A DNA stretch of 64,000 nucleotides. Source: a virus. The position numbers were made by a program, and so were the translations under genes. Numbering within the stretch: the stretch's first letter is position 1; every line of letters starts with the position of its first letter. Location: positions 1-64,000 of the IMG/VR virus record IMGVR_UViG_3300032313_000500; one strand, written 5' to 3'. A model generated the notes under the pieces. It was not told where the DNA came from. It was given only the letters and a program-made list of their open reading frames with translations, and made no database searches. Positions 62,273 through 64,000 of the stretch are shown in pieces.

Positions 62273-62344
62273 GCCCCTGTCGTCTACTGGTTAGGACGCG
62301 ACTCTTATAAGGTCGTTAAGGTGGTTCAATTCCACCCAGGGGTA
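62273..62344 (+). tRNA. tRNA-Ile with anticodon UAU
   Basis: A 72-base cloverleaf folds by eye. The acceptor GCCCCTG/CAGGGGT has one G-U pair. The D-stem is GTCT/GGAC with loop ACTGGTTA. The anticodon stem CGACT/GGTCG has loop CTTATAA, so bases 34-36 are TAT. The T-stem GGTGG/CCACC has loop TTCAATT. The 3' CCA is not encoded (A then CTA). It would read AUA codons directly. It is transcribed opposite to both neighbours, filling the gap between them exactly. Confidence 0.85.
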
Positions 62345-62980
62345 CTAGTAGAAAATCTGAAGATGAAAGCCTAAGTTATTGATTGCTTCTGCTGCTTCAT
62401 CTTCGTCTTTTTCATTGACAATGTATTGCTCCATTACAGTCTTGTATAAAAGTGCTGGATAACTCTTGTCACGCAGTGTTCTTACTGCCCCATCCGGGTA
62501 AACGGTAATTGGCTTGAAAATCATTCTGTTTTTTGCCAAGTATTCGTAAGCAATGGAAACGAGGGTTAGTTCCGCTCCGCCCATCTCGTCGTTTTCTGCA
62601 TGGGTTACGGTTATACACTCGCTTACACCGGTAGTTTCATCAAGAAACGCTTTCTGAAGGTCAAGTCCTCTTGTTTTTTCCACGTCCGGAGAACAGTAAC
62701 CCTCTGCCACCATTGAAATACTGTCAATATCCCAAAAACCTTTAAGAATCCCAAGCATCGCTGCGCATCTTTGGAGCCTGTCTATTGGCTTTTCTTTCAT
62801 GTGCTTCTGGCTCAACTGGACAATGGCTAAAACTTTGCCTTCTTTCCATCCAATAAAATTGAACGCCAAATCTTCCCCGACTCCTGCTTCACTAACAAAA
62901 CCCTGTTTTGCTAATTGAGCAGACGTCAAGGCTAATGCTATTTTTGAAAATTCGTCTGGGTATAAATCATCCACGCCCAC
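62345..62980 (-). CDS. Hypothetical protein
   Basis: A 211-residue alpha/beta protein (GTG start). Segments 'LAFNFIGWKEGKVLAIVQLSQKHM', 'SISMVAEGYCSPD' and 'TVTHAENDEMGGAELTLVSIAYEYL' recur in actinophage proteins I recall only as unknowns. No catalytic motif recognised. It diverges from the histone-like gene across a 72-base gap that holds a TGGTATAGT promoter element for the other direction. Confidence 0.6.
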   Translation of the reverse strand: MGVDDLYPDEFSKIALALTSAQLAKQGFVSEAGVGEDLAFNFIGWKEGKVLAIVQLSQKHMKEKPIDRLQRCAAMLGILKGFWDIDSISMVAEGYCSPDVEKTRGLDLQKAFLDETTGVSECITVTHAENDEMGGAELTLVSIAYEYLAKNRMIFKPITVYPDGAVRTLRDKSYPALLYKTVMEQYIVNEKDEDEAAEAINNLGFHLQIFY

Positions 62981-62996
62981 ACGTTAGCCCACTCAG

Positions 62997-63005
62997 TGGT
63001 ATAGT
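62997..63005 (+). promoter_or_regulatory. Candidate extended -10 promoter for the H1-like gene
   Basis: TGGTATAGT (TGn plus TATAGT) lies 48 bases before the ATG at 63053 in a divergent gap. The element resembles the TGGTACAAT found upstream of the 20601-20798 gene on the other strand. No good -35 is visible. Confidence 0.4.
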
Positions 63006-63052
63006 CGGGGATGTCCCATGAGGCCAAAAATCTTAACAAAGAAAGACAAGAC

Positions 63053-63343
63053 ATGAGTAAGCAACCAGCAAAGAAAACAGCAGCCAAGAAGACGGCAGCA
63101 AAAAAAACTGCTCCTAAAAAGAAGGCTGCTCCTAAAAAGAAGGCTGCAGCAAAAAAGGCAGACCCAGTCAAGCGCGCGTATAACAAAGTTGAAAAAGTTG
63201 CAAAGGAAAATGGTATTGATTTTGATACCTACGAAGAGAAGGCAATTGAAGTCATTGAAGATGCTTCAGAAAAAGTAGTTGCTGAATTCGTTAAAAATCG
63301 CAAGGGAATCATAAGTAAACTTTTTGCTTGGATTAAGAAGTAA
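63053..63343 (+). CDS. Histone H1-like Lys/Ala-rich protein
   Basis: A 96-residue protein from ATG 63053. Residues 3-38 are AKK/PKK-type repeats (KKTAAKKTAAKKTAPKKK, then AAPKKKAAAKK), like the tails of histone H1 and of actinobacterial HU. The rest is a small helical domain (NKVEKVAKENGIDFDTYEEK; VVAEFVKNRKGIISKLFAW). It probably coats phage or host DNA. Followed by a strong terminator, so it may be well expressed. Confidence 0.75.
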   Translation: MSKQPAKKTAAKKTAAKKTAPKKKAAPKKKAAAKKADPVKRAYNKVEKVAKENGIDFDTYEEKAIEVIEDASEKVVAEFVKNRKGIISKLFAWIKK

Positions 63344-63360
63344 AAAAAACTACTCAAAAT

Positions 63361-63404
63361 AACCCCTAGGGCGAAAATTTGTTCGCCTCGGGGGTTGTTT
63401 TATT
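63361..63404 (+). terminator. Rho-independent terminator after the H1-like gene
   Basis: AACCCC-TA-GGGCGAA ... TTCGCC-TCG-GGGGTT forms a long stem with a six-base loop and a GTTTTATTT tail. It begins 18 bases after the stop codon. Confidence 0.9.
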
Positions 63405-63447
63405 TATACGCCTAGGTACGCTTTCTTTTAATAAAGGAAGGTCTCAG

Positions 63448-63666
63448 ATGGCAAGAACACATGGCAACAAAGAGTTTGCCGCCGTAGTAAAAGAGATTGA
63501 ACGCATCGGCTTCAGGGTTGAACAGACCAAGCGTGGCGTCTACAAGATTTACCCCCCACTAAGTATTGGTGGGCGTATGTACACAACCCACGGAACACCA
63601 AAGGCGATGAAAGCCATCAAAAGCGAGTTTCGCAAAATCTACGGCATTGACTTGGCCTCAATATGA
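63448..63666 (+). CDS. Small HicA-like (dsRBD-fold) protein
   Basis: A 72-residue protein from ATG 63448. EFAAVVKEIERIGFRVEQTK, GVYKIYPPL and a C-terminal helix AMKAIKSEFRKIYGI follow the helix-strand-strand-helix order of HicA mRNA-interferase-like proteins. The catalytic-type His of HicA is not clearly in its usual place, and no HicB antitoxin is visible. The assignment is therefore only of fold. The stop overlaps the next start (ATGA). Confidence 0.45.
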   Translation: MARTHGNKEFAAVVKEIERIGFRVEQTKRGVYKIYPPLSIGGRMYTTHGTPKAMKAIKSEFRKIYGIDLASI

Positions 63667-64000
63667 TTTACCCAGAAAAAGAAATGTATAGCATTCTGGA
63701 GCCGCAACCCCCTGAAGTTAGGCTCACAGCGGAGCCACTTCTTGCTCTTTTCAAGATTGAGGGCTCAGATAACGGTATTTCCAACCTGGCAATGCGTTTA
63801 GGAACTGAACGCAACTCCCTGTACAGGTGGATAGAAAACGGGATTGACCTTAGGAACGCCGAACGCATGGCTGAAAAAATCAACACGCACCCTTCTTTGA
63901 TTTGGGGTCCTGAATATCACATCGCAACCTACATGGAGCAAAATCGTCAAACAATAATGGCGCGTAGAAAACGTGAAAAACTCGTTATCCGTCGTTCTAT
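63663..64000 (+). CDS. Helix-turn-helix DNA-binding protein, 3' end outside window
   Basis: Open from ATG 63663 to the window edge (112 codons seen). Residues about 38-58 (GISNLAMRLGTERNSLYRWI) form a clear HTH of the excisionase/MerR-like or Cro-like type, followed by LRNAERMAEKINTHPSLIWG. A basic segment ARRKRE lies near residue 104. Likely a regulator or a DNA-binding tail-end protein. The frame is coupled to the HicA-like gene. Confidence 0.6.
   Translation, partial: MIYPEKEMYSILEPQPPEVRLTAEPLLALFKIEGSDNGISNLAMRLGTERNSLYRWIENGIDLRNAERMAEKINTHPSLIWGPEYHIATYMEQNRQTIMARRKREKLVIRRS

Overview
This window is a stretch of a tailed double-stranded DNA bacteriophage genome with a contractile (myovirus-type) tail. 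The diagnostic set is a tail sheath, tail tube, gp25-like and baseplate-J-like wedge proteins, an OB-fold spike, a hub, a tape measure, a large terminase, a portal, an HK97-type prohead protease and an HK97-fold major capsid protein. No integrase, excisionase, partition system or lysogeny repressor was recognised, so a lytic lifestyle is likely but not proven. GC content is moderate. The small-protein repertoire (a 'CPVCGHPTGDC' protein, a DUF6321-like protein, giant head proteins with acidic metal-loop modules) reminds me of phages of uncultured, low-GC aquatic Actinobacteria. That host guess is inference only.

Layout. (1) About 1-20.6 kb, minus strand, is the tail module read from adhesins back to connectors: fibres, wedge, J, gp25, spike, hub, tube-initiator-like protein, tape measure, frameshifted chaperone pair, tube, sheath, completion proteins and head-tail connector. 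(2) About 20.6-28.6 kb continues on the minus strand: a small Arg/Gly-rich protein, a ParB-like plus PAPS-reductase-like pair (IbrB/IbrA-like), a second ParB-like protein, RuvC-like resolvase, HNH nuclease, Cas4/RecB-like nuclease, Rad52-like annealing protein and the large terminase. (3) About 28.6-56.6 kb, plus strand, is the head module: small membrane protein, portal, a 2290-residue protease-headed polyprotein, then about 17 kb of very large multidomain proteins, and finally the major capsid protein and a strong terminator. (4) About 56.8-59.1 kb, plus strand, holds small accessory genes ending in a thermonuclease. (5) About 59.1-63.0 kb is minus strand: a beta-rich structural protein, a B12-dependent ribonucleotide reductase and two small genes, with a plus-strand tRNA-Ile(UAU) tucked between genes. 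(6) About 63.0-64.0 kb, plus strand, holds a histone-H1-like protein, a HicA-like small protein and a partial HTH protein.

The most remarkable part is 31-55 kb. Between protease/portal and capsid lie proteins of 2290, 458, about 1894, 136, 198, about 673, 1098, 109 and about 1069 residues. The large ones carry enzyme-like domains: a kinase fold, an ADP-ribosyltransferase-like domain, a zeta-toxin-like P-loop kinase and two HExxH metallopeptidase-like sites. They also share recurrent short sequences: a basic-preceded G-[FLM]-x-S-[SR]-[TS] motif, an EF-hand/dockerin-like DGDGDG loop and paired-Cys motifs. My reading is that these are head-packaged effectors assembled as multidomain precursors, possibly cut by the N-terminal prohead protease and delivered with the DNA. 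The same GFASRTG motif appears in the tape measure protein. No gene-free stretch exceeds about 200 bases.
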